Of a stretch of DNA of 64,000 nucleotides, positions 8,222 through 16,509 are shown piece by piece. Location of the stretch: positions 589,197 through 653,196 of the forward strand of contig NZ_JAPSLI010000001.1 of the NCBI RefSeq assembly GCF_031180975.1, in the 5' to 3' direction. The DNA is from Microbacterium sp. GTDB taxonomy: Bacteria > Actinomycetota > Actinomycetes > Actinomycetales > Microbacteriaceae. The notes under the pieces were generated by a model. That model had not been told where the DNA came from. It did no database searches and saw only the letters and a program-made list of their open reading frames with translations. Position 1 is the first letter of the stretch. Every line of letters begins with the position of its first letter. The position numbers and the translations under genes were made by a program.

Positions 8222-9937
8222 ATGGCCGCCCTTCCCGCTCTCGCCGAGCGCCGCGCCCTCGACGCACACGTCGACGCGCTCCAGGGCGGCGCCGCGGTGT
8301 GGGCGGCCCTGGACCTCGGACAACGGGCGACCCTGCTGCGCGCCCTGCGGGAGAGCGTCGTGGCGGCGGCCGAGGACTGGGCTGAGCTCGCCGCCGATTC
8401 GAAGCTGTTGCCGCCGGGGCACCCGCTGCGTGGCGAGGAGTGGCTGAGCGGACCCTACGCCGTGCTGGGTGCGATCGATGCCTACACCGACACTCTCGGG
8501 AAGCTCGCTGCGGGGCACAGCCCGCTCGACGGGGTCCGTACCGGCCGCGCTCCAGGCGGGCGCGTGCGCGTCGACGCCTTCCCGCTCACCGGCATCGACC
8601 GCTTCCTGCTGTCTGGCTTCACCGGCGAGGTGTGGCTGCAGCCCGGGGTCACACGGCGTCAGGCGGGGGCCGCGGCGGGTCTGGCTCAGCGGGAACCGAC
8701 CGCATCCGGTGGCGTGGGGCTCGTGCTGGGCGCGGGCAACGTCACCTCGATCCCGGTGCTGGACGTGCTGTACGAGCTGCTCGCGCACAACCGCGTGGCA
8801 CTGCTCAAGCTCAACCCGACTCAGGACACCCTGTTGCCGGTGTTCGAACGCGCGCTCGCCCCGCTCACCGAACCCGGCCTGCTGCGCATCGTGCAGGGCG
8901 GTGCCGACATCGGCGCGTACCTGGTGTCGCATCCGGGGGTGTCCCAGGTGCACGTCACCGGTTCGGAGGCGACGTTCGACGCGATCGTCCGGGACTCGGA
9001 TGCCGAGCCCGCCGCGCCGACGAAGCCCATCACGGCCGAGCTCGGCGGAGTGTCGCCGATCATCGTCGTCCCCGGCGAGTGGACCGACGCCGACATCACC
9101 TACCAGGCCGAGCACATCGCCACCATGCGGCTGCAGAACTGCGGTCACAACTGCCTCGCCGGCCAGGTCGTGATCCTCTCGTCTGACTGGCCGCAGGCCG
9201 CGCAGTTCCGCTCGGCTCTGCGTCGCGCGTACGCCATGGCGCCGGAGCGTCCGCTCTGGTATCCGGGCGCGACCGAGCGCATGCGGCAGGCGGGCGCGGC
9301 GCACCCGGGCGCGCTCGTACTCGCCGACCGGCTGTTCATCGAGGTGGAGGACGGAGCGGATGCCGGGACGCTGGCCTCCACCGAGTACTTCGCCCCGGTG
9401 CTCGGTGTGATCGCCCTCCCGGGGACGGGGCAGGAGTTCCTCGACGCGGCGGTCGCGTATGCGAACGACCGGCTGAACGGGACGCTCGGGGCGAACCTGC
9501 TCGTCGATCCGGCGACGGAGGCCGCGCTGGGCGCCGGCTTCCCGCGCGCGGTCACCGCCCTGCAGTACGGCACCATCGCGATCAACGGATGGGCGGCGTT
9601 CGGGTTCATCACCCCGACCCTCACCTGGGGCGCCTTCCCGGGCGGCACGCTCGACGACGTCGGCAGCGGCATCGGCGTCGTGCACAACGCGCTGCTGCTG
9701 GACGGAGTCGAGCGGTCGGTCGTGCGCGGACCGTTCCGCCCGCTCCCGCGATGGATCACCGACGGCATCCGGCATCCGGCATCCCTGCGGCTGACGCGGC
9801 CAACCATCCTGCCCAAGCCGCCGTGGTTCGTGTCGGCACGCACCGGGGCGCGGGTGAGCGAAGGGCTCACGCGGTTCCGGGCGCGCGGCGGGGTGCTCGG
9901 TCTGGCCCGCACGCTGCTGGCGGCGCTGCGGGCGTAG
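8222..9937 (+). CDS. Aldehyde dehydrogenase family protein
   Basis: A 571-residue NAD(P)-dependent dehydrogenase fold protein, longer than the usual roughly 490 residues and divergent. 'GLVLGAGNVTSIPVLDVLYE' corresponds to the cofactor-binding beta-alpha segment. 'VHVTGSEATFDAIV' is the GSxxxG-like region and 'TAELGGVSPIIV' the ELGG block with the general-base Glu. 'NCGHNCLAG' holds the catalytic Cys candidates. A clear SD (AAGGAG) precedes the ATG, with TAGGCT about 30 bases upstream as a likely -10 box. The substrate is unknown. The downstream gene is convergent, so it is probably transcribed alone. Confidence 0.8.
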   Translation: MAALPALAERRALDAHVDALQGGAAVWAALDLGQRATLLRALRESVVAAAEDWAELAADSKLLPPGHPLRGEEWLSGPYAVLGAIDAYTDTLGKLAAGHSPLDGVRTGRAPGGRVRVDAFPLTGIDRFLLSGFTGEVWLQPGVTRRQAGAAAGLAQREPTASGGVGLVLGAGNVTSIPVLDVLYELLAHNRVALLKLNPTQDTLLPVFERALAPLTEPGLLRIVQGGADIGAYLVSHPGVSQVHVTGSEATFDAIVRDSDAEPAAPTKPITAELGGVSPIIVVPGEWTDADITYQAEHIATMRLQNCGHNCLAGQVVILSSDWPQAAQFRSALRRAYAMAPERPLWYPGATERMRQAGAAHPGALVLADRLFIEVEDGADAGTLASTEYFAPVLGVIALPGTGQEFLDAAVAYANDRLNGTLGANLLVDPATEAALGAGFPRAVTALQYGTIAINGWAAFGFITPTLTWGAFPGGTLDDVGSGIGVVHNALLLDGVERSVVRGPFRPLPRWITDGIRHPASLRLTRPTILPKPPWFVSARTGARVSEGLTRFRARGGVLGLARTLLAALRA

Positions 9938-9965
9938 TCCTCGAACGGGTCCACGCCTGGGTTGC

Positions 9966-9997
9966 TGAGCCTGTCGAAGCACCCATGCACAAGCTCA
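9966..9997. repeat. Imperfect inverted repeat (TGAGCCTGT / ACAAGCTCA), possible bidirectional terminator
   Basis: Arms at 9966-9974 and 9989-9997 pair at 8 of 9 positions across a 14-base loop, between the convergent dehydrogenase and aminopeptidase genes. The 'TGAGCCTGTCGAAG' core resembles a short dispersed intergenic palindrome I know from high-GC genomes. A terminator role would fit the convergent position, though no T-tract is present. Confidence 0.45.
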
Positions 9998-10035
9998 AGG
10001 GATCAACACGTCGCGAGCTCTGGGACCCGGCCGCG

Positions 10036-10998
10036 TCAGCCCGCGAAGCGGTCGGTGGCGGCGCGCAGCGCCCGTGCGATGCCGGGCTCGGCGGCGGAGT
10101 GCCCGGCATCGTCCACGACGACGAACTCGGCCTCCGGCCACGCCGTGTGCAGCTCCCACGCGGTCATCATCGGCGTGCACACGTCGTAGCGTCCCTGCAC
10201 GATGACGGCCGGGATGCCGCGGATCACCCCGACGTTCTCGAGCAGCTGCCCCTCGCGCAGCCACCCGCCGTGCACGAAGTAGTGGTTCTCGATGCGGGCG
10301 AAAGCGATGGCCGATGCCGGCTGCGTGGCCTTCCGGATCTCCTCGGCGTCCGGACGCAGCGTGATCGTCGACATCTCCCACGTCGTCCACGCCACGGCGG
10401 CCGGGACGTGCACGGCGGGGTCCGGGTGGAACAGGCGCCGGTGGTAGGCGTCGATCAGGTGTCCTCGTTCGAGCACCGGGATCTGCTCCAGGTAGCCCGC
10501 CCACAGGTCAGGGAACAGCGCAGACGCACCGCCCTCGTAGAACCACTCCAGCTCGTGCTTGCGCAGCGTGAAGATGCCGCGCAGCACCAGCTCGGTGACG
10601 ACCTCGGGGTGCGACTGGGCGTACGCCAGCGCGAGGGTGCTCCCCCACGAGCCGCCGAACACCTGCCAGCGCGGGATGCCGAGGTTCTTGCGCAGCAGCT
10701 CGATGTCGGCGACCAGGTGCCAGGTGGTGTTGTAGCGCAGGTCGGCGCCCGGGTCGCTGGCGTGCGGGGTGCTCTTGCCGCAGCCGCGCTGGTCGAACAG
10801 CACGATCCGGTACTTGTCCGGATCGAAGAAGCGCCGCTGCCACGGCGAGGTGCCGCTGCCCGGTCCGCCGTGCAGGAACACGACCGGCTTGCCGTCGGGG
10901 TTCCCGCTCTGCTCCCAGTACACCCGGTTGCCGTCCCCGACCAGCAGGTGTCCGGTCTCGTACGGTTCGATCGGCGGGTACAGCGCCTCCAGCTCCAT
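10036..10998 (-). CDS. pip: Prolyl aminopeptidase (S33 alpha/beta hydrolase)
   Basis: A 320-residue proline iminopeptidase that removes N-terminal proline from peptides in the cytoplasm. 'FLHGGPGSG' is the oxyanion-hole motif and 'FDQRGCGKS' the next conserved block. 'VFGGSWGSTLALAYA' carries the nucleophile Ser. 'VQGRYDVCTP' and 'DDAGHS' hold the catalytic Asp and His. Length is typical of the family. The SD GGGAGGGGAGAC precedes the ATG. No signal peptide. Confidence 0.95.
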   Translation of the reverse strand: MELEALYPPIEPYETGHLLVGDGNRVYWEQSGNPDGKPVVFLHGGPGSGTSPWQRRFFDPDKYRIVLFDQRGCGKSTPHASDPGADLRYNTTWHLVADIELLRKNLGIPRWQVFGGSWGSTLALAYAQSHPEVVTELVLRGIFTLRKHELEWFYEGGASALFPDLWAGYLEQIPVLERGHLIDAYHRRLFHPDPAVHVPAAVAWTTWEMSTITLRPDAEEIRKATQPASAIAFARIENHYFVHGGWLREGQLLENVGVIRGIPAVIVQGRYDVCTPMMTAWELHTAWPEAEFVVVDDAGHSAAEPGIARALRAATDRFAG

Positions 10999-11064
10999 GT
11001 CTCCCCTCCCTGCACCCGCGGCGTCGCGGGCGCACGTCTCACCGCCTGCGCGGGCGCGCGGCTG

Positions 11065-11934
11065 CTACAGCTGGTCGCCCGGCACGCCGAACGTGTCGCA
11101 GACGCCGAGTCCGTTCTTGTAGCCGTTCGCGAACCAGTACTGGCGCTGCTCGCTGGTGCCGTGCGTGAAGCTCTCCGGGTTCACGAAACCGGACTGCTCC
11201 TGGATGTGATCGTCGCCGACGGTGAACGCGGCGTTCAGCGCGTCCTTGACCTGTGCGTCGGTCGGCTTCTCGAGGTACGGGACGCCCTGGTCGTCCTTCA
11301 GTTCGGTGACATCGCCCAGCCACGCGCCGGCGTAGCAGTCGGCCTGCAACTCCATCCGCACCCCGTTGCTGTCCGGACCAGTGCCGTTGTTCGGGTACTG
11401 CTCCATCACGCCGGTGATGTTCTGGATGTGGTGGCCCCACTCGTGCCCGACGATGTATAGCTGCGCCAGCTCACCCGCGGAGGCACCGAACTGGTCGCGC
11501 ATGATCTGGAAGAAGTCGGGGTCGATGTACACGCCCTGCTCGGGCGGGCAGTAGAACGGACCGACCGCGTTGGACGCCGTGCCGCACTGGGTGGGCGTCT
11601 GCCCCTCGACCACGGTCATCGAGGGGGCCACGTAGCCGTCGACGTGCTGCTCCCAGTACTCGTTCAGCACGACCTCGGCGCCCGCCATGCGGCAGTCGTC
11701 CTGCGTGTTCGCGTCCTCACCGGTCTTGCACTCCAGCAGCGCCTCCGAGGTGGGCGCAGGGCCGGGGGCGCCGCCCCCTCCGCCGAGCAGGCCGGTCAGG
11801 TCGACGCCGGTGAACATGCTGATCAGCAGCACCGCGATGCCGCCGAGACCGACGGCCCCGCCGCCGATGGCGGCGCCTCGGCCGCGGCGCCGCGTGGAGT
11901 GGCCTGAGATGTCGGCATCCGGGTTGAACGTCAT
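11065..11934 (-). CDS. Neutral zinc metallopeptidase, YpfJ family
   Basis: A 289-residue membrane-anchored putative metalloprotease. A basic N-terminal stretch is followed by one membrane helix (about residues 25-45) and a Gly/Pro linker. The outer domain carries the zinc motif 'VGHEWGHHIQN' (HExxH) and a downstream Glu in 'RMELQADCYAG', typical of YpfJ/zincin-like proteins. Cys residues in 'ALLECKTG', 'QDDCRM', 'TQCGTAS', 'YCPPE', 'DCYAG' and 'GVCDTF' could form disulfides outside the cell. TAGCGT lies 6 bases before the ATG, a leaderless-type start. Physiological substrate unknown. Confidence 0.85.
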   Translation of the reverse strand: MTFNPDADISGHSTRRRGRGAAIGGGAVGLGGIAVLLISMFTGVDLTGLLGGGGGAPGPAPTSEALLECKTGEDANTQDDCRMAGAEVVLNEYWEQHVDGYVAPSMTVVEGQTPTQCGTASNAVGPFYCPPEQGVYIDPDFFQIMRDQFGASAGELAQLYIVGHEWGHHIQNITGVMEQYPNNGTGPDSNGVRMELQADCYAGAWLGDVTELKDDQGVPYLEKPTDAQVKDALNAAFTVGDDHIQEQSGFVNPESFTHGTSEQRQYWFANGYKNGLGVCDTFGVPGDQL

Positions 11935-11940
11935 GCAGAA

Positions 11941-11946
11941 ACGCTA
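11941..11946 (-). promoter_or_regulatory. -10 box of leaderless start at 11934
   Basis: TAGCGT, then 6 bases, then ATG. No SD. Confidence 0.5.
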
Positions 11947-12021
11947 CCGCTCCCTGACCTGCGCACACAGGGATTGACGGCCGCCGCCGATGACCTCTGT
12001 CCCTGCCGGGCGGTCCGGACG

Positions 12022-12027
12022 TAGGGT
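12022..12027 (+). promoter_or_regulatory. -10 box of leaderless start at 12034
   Basis: TAGGGT lies 6 bases before the malate dehydrogenase ATG. The spacer CGAGGA has some SD character, but it is too close to the ATG for normal use. Confidence 0.5.
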
Positions 12028-12033
12028 CGAGGA

Positions 12034-13020
12034 ATGGCGACGACGATCACGATCACCGGGGCGGGCGGCCAGATCGGGTACGCCCTGCTGTTCCGCATCG
12101 CGGCGGGCGACATGCTCGGCGCGGACGAGAAGGTGCGGCTGCGGCTGCTGGAGATCCCCCAGGGGATGGCTGCCGCGGAGGGTGCGGCACTGGAGCTGCA
12201 GGACGGCGCGTTCGACCTGCTCGAGCACGTCGAGGTCACCGACGACCCGGCGGTGGGCTTCGACGGATGCAACATCGCCCTGCTCGTGGGTGCGCGCCCA
12301 CGCGGACCCGGCATGGAGCGCGGCGATCTGCTCGCCGCGAACGCGGGGATCTTCGGCCCGCAGGGCGAGGCGATCTCCGCGCACGCGGCCTCCGACGTAC
12401 GGGTCGCTGTGGTCGGCAACCCGGCGAACACGAACGCGCTGATCGCCGCCTCGCACGCCGACGGCGTGCCGGCGGAGCGCTTCACCGCGCTCACCCGGCT
12501 GGACGAGAACCGGGCCAGGGCGCAGCTCGCGCTGGCCCTGGACGCGCCGGTGTCCGGCATCCGTCGGGTGGCGATCTGGGGCAACCACTCGGCGACGCAG
12601 TTCCCCGACATCTCGCACGCCACGGTCGACGGGCGGCCGATCGAGACGGCGCTCGCCGAGCGGGTGGGTGACGTGAGCGCCTGGCAGGAGACGACGTTCA
12701 TCCCCCGGGTCGCCAAGCGCGGCGCCGAGATCATCGAGGTGCGCGGGTCGTCGTCGGTCGCGTCAGCGGCGAGCGCGACCATCGATCACGTGCGCGACTG
12801 GGTGCACGGCACGGAATGGACGAGCGCAGGGGTCGTCTCGTTCGGCGAGTATGGCGTGCCGGAGGGGCTGGTGTCGTCGTTCCCGGTGCGCTCGGTCGGC
12901 GGCCGCTGGGAGATCATCGAGGGTCTCGAGCTCGACGAGTGGGCTCGGGCACGACTCGACGCGTCGGTCGCCGAGCTGGTCGACGAGCGGGAGGCCGTGC
13001 GCGCGCTCGGCATGGTCTGA
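12034..13020 (+). CDS. mdh: Malate dehydrogenase (NAD-dependent)
   Basis: A 328-residue TCA-cycle enzyme interconverting malate and oxaloacetate. '[18 protein letters not shown]' is the NAD-binding loop of the type 2 MDH group. '[14 protein letters not shown]' contains the mobile-loop arginines. '[13 protein letters not shown]' and 'TRLDENRA' are substrate-binding segments, and '[11 protein letters not shown]' carries the catalytic His. Full length for the family. The start is fixed by the conserved N-terminus and by TAGGGT 6 bases upstream. Confidence 0.95.
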   Translation: MATTITITGAGGQIGYALLFRIAAGDMLGADEKVRLRLLEIPQGMAAAEGAALELQDGAFDLLEHVEVTDDPAVGFDGCNIALLVGARPRGPGMERGDLLAANAGIFGPQGEAISAHAASDVRVAVVGNPANTNALIAASHADGVPAERFTALTRLDENRARAQLALALDAPVSGIRRVAIWGNHSATQFPDISHATVDGRPIETALAERVGDVSAWQETTFIPRVAKRGAEIIEVRGSSSVASAASATIDHVRDWVHGTEWTSAGVVSFGEYGVPEGLVSSFPVRSVGGRWEIIEGLELDEWARARLDASVAELVDEREAVRALGMV

Positions 13021-13074
13021 CCGTGGTCATCCGCTGGCGCCGACTCGGGCAGAATGGATACCGGAGGTGCGGCG

Positions 13075-13530
13075 ATGAACAACGCGACGAACGCGGATGC
13101 CGGGGCGGAGATCGCCCTGACCAGTCCGCTTCACCTTCCCCACGCGGCGGCCGAGTGCCCGAAGTGCCTGGCGAACACGGAGCACGACTGGTGGTCCGCC
13201 CGCCCCGAAGGTGCGCGGCTGGTCGGGCTCGTCGTGGCGCGCGAGGGGATGCCGTCCGTCGTGCAGCAGCGCGAAGACCTGGCCCGCTTCGGTGTGCCGA
13301 TCGAGGGGTTCCGGCACCCGGCGCCGGAGATCCTGGAGAGCTGGGGAGACCGCCTCGCGCGGTTGATCGAAACGCTGCAGCGCGGTGACGTGCTCGTCGT
13401 GGCGAACATCCACGCCCTCGGCCGCGACCTGGACGAGGAGACCCGTACGGTCGCGGAGCTGCGCCGTCGAGGCATCATGGTCAAGGTGCTCGGCCACCAG
13501 GCCCGGCACCTCGCCGATGCCGGGCGCTGA
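13075..13530 (+). CDS. Resolvase-fold protein lacking the catalytic serine
   Basis: A 151-residue protein. The start at 13075 (MNNATNADAG) has a GGAGGTG SD. A short N-terminal part has a lone Cys pair, 'ECPKC'. The remainder aligns by eye with serine-recombinase N-terminal domains: 'GLVVAREGMPSVVQQREDLA' matches GYxRVSTxxQ..xQ..aL, and 'LQRGDVLVVANIHALGRDLD' matches the LrpGDtLvVxrLDRLgRs block. The catalytic Ser position is Arg and its preceding Arg is Val; the later DRLGR block keeps only one Arg. It cannot be an ordinary resolvase. It may be a domesticated regulatory or structural version. Confidence 0.65.
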   Translation: MNNATNADAGAEIALTSPLHLPHAAAECPKCLANTEHDWWSARPEGARLVGLVVAREGMPSVVQQREDLARFGVPIEGFRHPAPEILESWGDRLARLIETLQRGDVLVVANIHALGRDLDEETRTVAELRRRGIMVKVLGHQARHLADAGR

Positions 13531-13543
13531 ACGCGCCGGACCC

Positions 13544-14326
13544 TCAGTCCTCGTCGGAGTCGGCCTGGCTCCGGAGCGTCTCGTCGTCGAGCAGTGCGAG
13601 GTCGGCGCGTGTGACGACCTGTGAGGTCACGGCGTACTCGACGAGCCGGGCACGACGGTTGGTGGCGAGCTTTCCGGGCCCGCCCCGCAGGCCCTGCACG
13701 CCCATCCGGTCGAGTTTGTCGCACACGTTGTCGAGTTTGCGGTTGAACTTGCTGATGGTCCATCCGAGGCGCCTGGCGGCGTCGCTCGATGACGGCAGTT
13801 CGTTCATGCTCACGCCTTCGCGGCGCAGCATCGGCTCCGCCAAGGCGACCATGAGCTGCTTCTGCATGGGCGTGAAGCTGGCCGGCATGACGGTCGTCTC
13901 ACCGCTCATCGACGCCTGGATGTGGCGGGAGATCTCGTAGGGCGCCTCTTCCGTATGCAGGCTCAGCTCGTACGTGACCGGGCCTGCGGTGAAGACGATC
14001 ACGTTGCGCTCGAAGACGAGCGGCATCCGCGCACCGGGCGAGAGCCACGACTGCACGGCGCCGCCGGCGCTGGAGATCGTGGCCGCGAGGCGCACGCCGA
14101 TGTTCGCCAGCCACCACAGTCCGTCTCGGTGCTGGAGCTCGAGGAAGTGGCGGTGCAGGTAGGGGTTCTCGTCGATCTCGAGGTCGCCCTCGCGTCCGAT
14201 GATGAACGGATTCCCCGAGGGCACGTCGTACCACTCGCCGGCGAACTCGAGCCGGAGCGGCGGCACCCGCTTCGCCTTCGTGGCGGACTCCGTCTCGAGC
14301 TCGGCCCCGGAATTCACATCGGTCAC
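13544..14326 (-). CDS. FHA domain and winged-helix-like protein; candidate T7SS regulator
   Basis: About 260 residues from a GTG start at 14326 (GAGGGGG SD about 9 bases upstream). The N-terminal half is an FHA-like fold: 'NPFIIGREGDLEIDENPYLH' followed by 'RHFLELQHRDGLWW' keeps the GR and H positions used for phosphothreonine binding. The C-terminal half is helical and DNA-binding-like: 'FTPMQKQLMVALAEPMLRRE' and 'SSDAARRLGWTISKFNRKLD' look like a winged helix. It lies at the distal end of the effector island beside kinase, phosphatase and FHA genes, so it may convert phosphorylation into transcriptional control. That role is inference. Confidence 0.65.
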   Translation of the reverse strand: MTDVNSGAELETESATKAKRVPPLRLEFAGEWYDVPSGNPFIIGREGDLEIDENPYLHRHFLELQHRDGLWWLANIGVRLAATISSAGGAVQSWLSPGARMPLVFERNVIVFTAGPVTYELSLHTEEAPYEISRHIQASMSGETTVMPASFTPMQKQLMVALAEPMLRREGVSMNELPSSSDAARRLGWTISKFNRKLDNVCDKLDRMGVQGLRGGPGKLATNRRARLVEYAVTSQVVTRADLALLDDETLRSQADSDED

Positions 14327-14349
14327 GTCACGACCCCCTCGGCACATAT

Positions 14350-14496
14350 CCTGCCACGGAGGTCGTGGGTCGGCAGAGTCAGCGGGCTCCTCGACGCCCA
14401 CGACGTGCACGACGTGCCAGGAGACTGGCTCGGGATGGAAGAACGCATCCCAATCGCCGAGCTCGGGAATCCGGAACCACGTGGCCGAGCGATTCG
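14350..14496 (-). pseudogene. Short open coding remnant, possible immunity-gene fragment
   Basis: Directly after the stop of the Tdi1-like gene, an open frame without a start codon reads protein-like sequence rich in W, F and H ('ATWFRIPELGDWDAFFHPEP', then 'VSWHVVHVVGVEEP'). It runs in frame into the following FHA gene, whose own SD and GTG lie beyond it. This looks like the 3' part of a gene left by recombination, as is common in immunity arrays. The family is not recognised. Confidence 0.35.
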
Positions 14497-15060
14497 TCAG
14501 TGACCGATGACACCCTGCAGGTCGACGGCCACCTGGATGGCCGGGATGGTCTCCCGCTTGTGCAGGTTCTCCACCTTCTCCTGTCCGCCCAGCGAAAGTA
14601 GCGGCACGAAGATGAACGACTGGTCGTACGGCAGCTCGCCGTGTGCAGCCACCGCCTCCGGGAAGATGTCCCAGTGGAGGCTGTCGGAGAGTTCCTCGGG
14701 CCCGTCGAGGTCGACCATGAACAGGAAGTCCTCGAGCGAGGAGTTGAGTCCGACCGTACGGTGCTCGCGGTACAGGATGCCGACCAACCCCGGGTGGCTC
14801 GGCTCCCAGGTGATGAGGTCGCCGAGGCCGGTGACCATGATCGGGATCGCGATGCCATCACCCTGCGTCTTGCCGATGCAATCGCCGACCTCGGCCTCGT
14901 AGAGCTTCGGGTCGATGATGCGCAAGAACCCATGGGCGAAGGTGCCGTAGCCGTACTTCTCCCAGACCTCGACCAGCTCGTCCGGAACGCGGCCCCGATA
15001 CTCCTCGATGATCTCCGGCGGGACCGGCGCGTGCGGAACGAAATCAGCGATCTCAACCAT
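14497..15060 (-). CDS. GAD-like/DUF1851 immunity protein, Tdi1-like
   Basis: A 187-residue cytoplasmic protein. The N-terminal half matches the GAD-like domain: 'HAPVPPEIIEEYRGRVPDEL', then 'VWEKYGYGTFAHGFLRIIDP'. The C-terminal half matches DUF1851 ('SSLEDFLFMV', 'YDQSFIFVPLLSLGG'). This domain pair is that of Tdi1, the immunity protein of the Agrobacterium Tde1 DNase. It starts 9 bases after the stop of the Ntox15-like toxin gene, with a GGTTGGAAG SD, as expected for a toxin-immunity pair. It should bind and neutralise that toxin in producing cells. Confidence 0.8.
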   Translation of the reverse strand: MVEIADFVPHAPVPPEIIEEYRGRVPDELVEVWEKYGYGTFAHGFLRIIDPKLYEAEVGDCIGKTQGDGIAIPIMVTGLGDLITWEPSHPGLVGILYREHRTVGLNSSLEDFLFMVDLDGPEELSDSLHWDIFPEAVAAHGELPYDQSFIFVPLLSLGGQEKVENLHKRETIPAIQVAVDLQGVIGH

Positions 15061-15069
15061 GCTTCCAAC

Positions 15070-15711
15070 CTATCGGAGGACGATGTTGATGTAGGTGTTG
15101 TCCAGATCTACGCCTGGATTCGCGTTGAGGAAGTCGATCACGGCCCGATCGATGTCACCGACTCGGCTCCTCCACTGGGAGCCGAGAGAGGAATTGATCC
15201 GCGTGTCTCCGACTCGCGAAATGTCGGTGACGTTCCCACCTGCGATGCCGTCCAACCGATGCAGCGCGGCTTGTCCCTTCATCCATTCTTCGGCGATCTG
15301 CTTCGCCTCATCGCGGCTCTTTCCCGCGCGGCGGAGTTCGGTGATCTTGTCCTTCAGGCCGATGTCCCGCGCGTTCTCCTGCGCCCGAAGCGAGTCCGAG
15401 GTGCGCCCCTTCTCGAGAAACTCGATCCGGTTCTTCAACCAATCCGACAGCGGCATCGACTGCAGAGTGGCCATCTGCTCGTCGTACTGCCTCTGGTACT
15501 CCGCCGAGTCATGCTTGCTGTTCCTCTTGAACCTCTTCACGCTGACATCGACCTTGCCGTCGAAGTTGTCGAGGTCCCGGACCTGGCGCACGACAGTATC
15601 GAGGTGGCCGTCGATGTTCGCCGTGAGCTGGTGCAGCTTGTGGTCCGCATGAGCGAATCCCTTCAGCGCCGCCTGCTTCAGTTCCTTGATGATGGGTTTG
15701 ACCGCGCTCAT
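15070..15711 (-). CDS. Ntox15-type (Tde-like) DNase effector candidate
   Basis: A 213-residue basic protein with a helical N-terminal half ('PIIKELKQAALKGFAHADHK') and a C-terminal toxin domain. 'ALHRLDGIAGGNVTDISRVG' followed by 'TRINSSLGSQWRSRV' contains the HxxD motif (HRLD) and the following conserved Gly and Asn-Ser-Ser segments of the Ntox15 family, whose members include Tde DNases. It has no secretion domain of its own. Its ATG overlaps the stop of the WXG100-like gene by one base (TGATG), suggesting the upstream protein delivers it. The immunity gene follows 9 bases later. Confidence 0.75.
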   Translation of the reverse strand: MSAVKPIIKELKQAALKGFAHADHKLHQLTANIDGHLDTVVRQVRDLDNFDGKVDVSVKRFKRNSKHDSAEYQRQYDEQMATLQSMPLSDWLKNRIEFLEKGRTSDSLRAQENARDIGLKDKITELRRAGKSRDEAKQIAEEWMKGQAALHRLDGIAGGNVTDISRVGDTRINSSLGSQWRSRVGDIDRAVIDFLNANPGVDLDNTYINIVLR

Positions 15712-16418
15712 CAGTCGTCCCCTCCGAAGTCCAGGGCGGAGAACTCCGCGAAGAACGCCGACGTCAACGTCTGAATATCCGCACCATGCACCTTCATCGT
15801 CGACTGCGCCTCCTCCAGCGCCTGCAGATCCGCGTAGAACTCATCCGAATCCCCCGCCGTGGACTCCACCATCGGCGCATCCAGAATCGCGTCGATCACC
15901 GCCGGCAACTCCTCCGCCAACGGCTCGATCGCCATCGGCGCGAGCTGATTGATCAACTGCTCCACCGCGATGTCCACCGCGGCGTTCAACAGCTTCTTCT
16001 TGATCAACAGCATCGGCCCCGCACCCGCCGCCGTGATCGGATTCGTCAGCATCGCCACCAACGTGATCATCGTCGACGTCACATCCACGATGACCTTGAT
16101 CTTCAACGCAAGAATCGCATCCGCCGCGACATCCATCGCCGTGGCCGCCGGGGGCATGATGTCCACCAGCTTCTGCAGATTCTGCGACCGGTTCGCATTC
16201 CACGCGCTCAGCGTCGCCGGACCCGTCTGCCCCCGCATCGCCGCGCCGATATCACCGTTCATCTTCCGGTCGACCGACTGGATCACACCCTCCAGATCCG
16301 ACCCGAAATTGCGCACCAGCGTCGCGCCCTTGCGCACCTCATCCTCATCCACATCCGGCCACTCGAACCCGAGCTTCTCCATCACCCAGACAAGCTCATT
16401 CGGCAACATCATTCCCAC
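15711..16418 (-). CDS. WXG100-like (CpnT-N-like) T7SS protein, paralogue A
   Basis: A 235-residue helical protein from GTG 16418, with an AGGAGG SD. It opens 'MGMMLPNEL' and carries 'WPDVDEDE', as in the WXG100-like N-terminal domains of CpnT-type toxins. The centre is hydrophobic with small residues ('MLTNPITAAGAGPMLLIKKK'). Near the C-terminus is a block conserved in all three paralogues, 'DEFYADLQALEEAQ'. In CpnT-type toxins this domain is fused to the toxin; here it is a separate gene coupled to the toxin gene. It has its own shared-motif promoter at 16438-16482. Confidence 0.75.
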   Translation of the reverse strand: MGMMLPNELVWVMEKLGFEWPDVDEDEVRKGATLVRNFGSDLEGVIQSVDRKMNGDIGAAMRGQTGPATLSAWNANRSQNLQKLVDIMPPAATAMDVAADAILALKIKVIVDVTSTMITLVAMLTNPITAAGAGPMLLIKKKLLNAAVDIAVEQLINQLAPMAIEPLAEELPAVIDAILDAPMVESTAGDSDEFYADLQALEEAQSTMKVHGADIQTLTSAFFAEFSALDFGGDD

Positions 16419-16437
16419 GGCGCCACCTCCTGGATCG

Positions 16438-16482
16438 AGGGTACTTTCCGGTCATGAAGGCCACCATGGGTAGCACTTCCCA
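16438..16482 (-). promoter_or_regulatory. Shared T7SS promoter, copy for paralogue A
   Basis: The dyad TGGGTAGCACTTCCCA occupies 16467-16482. On the minus strand it is followed, 24 bases after its 15-base core, by TACCCT (16443-16438). The SD GGAGGT and the GTG start follow directly. See the copies at 17886, 21304, 23824 and 45882. Confidence 0.65.
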
Positions 16483-16509
16483 CGCGCACAGCTCCCCCAG
16501 CGCTCGCAG

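Noticed and set aside
13075..13530. Active site-specific recombinase or mobile element marker
   Set aside because: The catalytic Ser and key Arg residues are missing and no DNA-binding C-terminal domain, transposase or attachment site is present.
14379..15068. 229-codon frame overlapping the Tdi1-like gene on the same strand
   Set aside because: Ser/Arg-rich nonsense composition; the other frame gives clear GAD-like/DUF1851 sequence with an SD.
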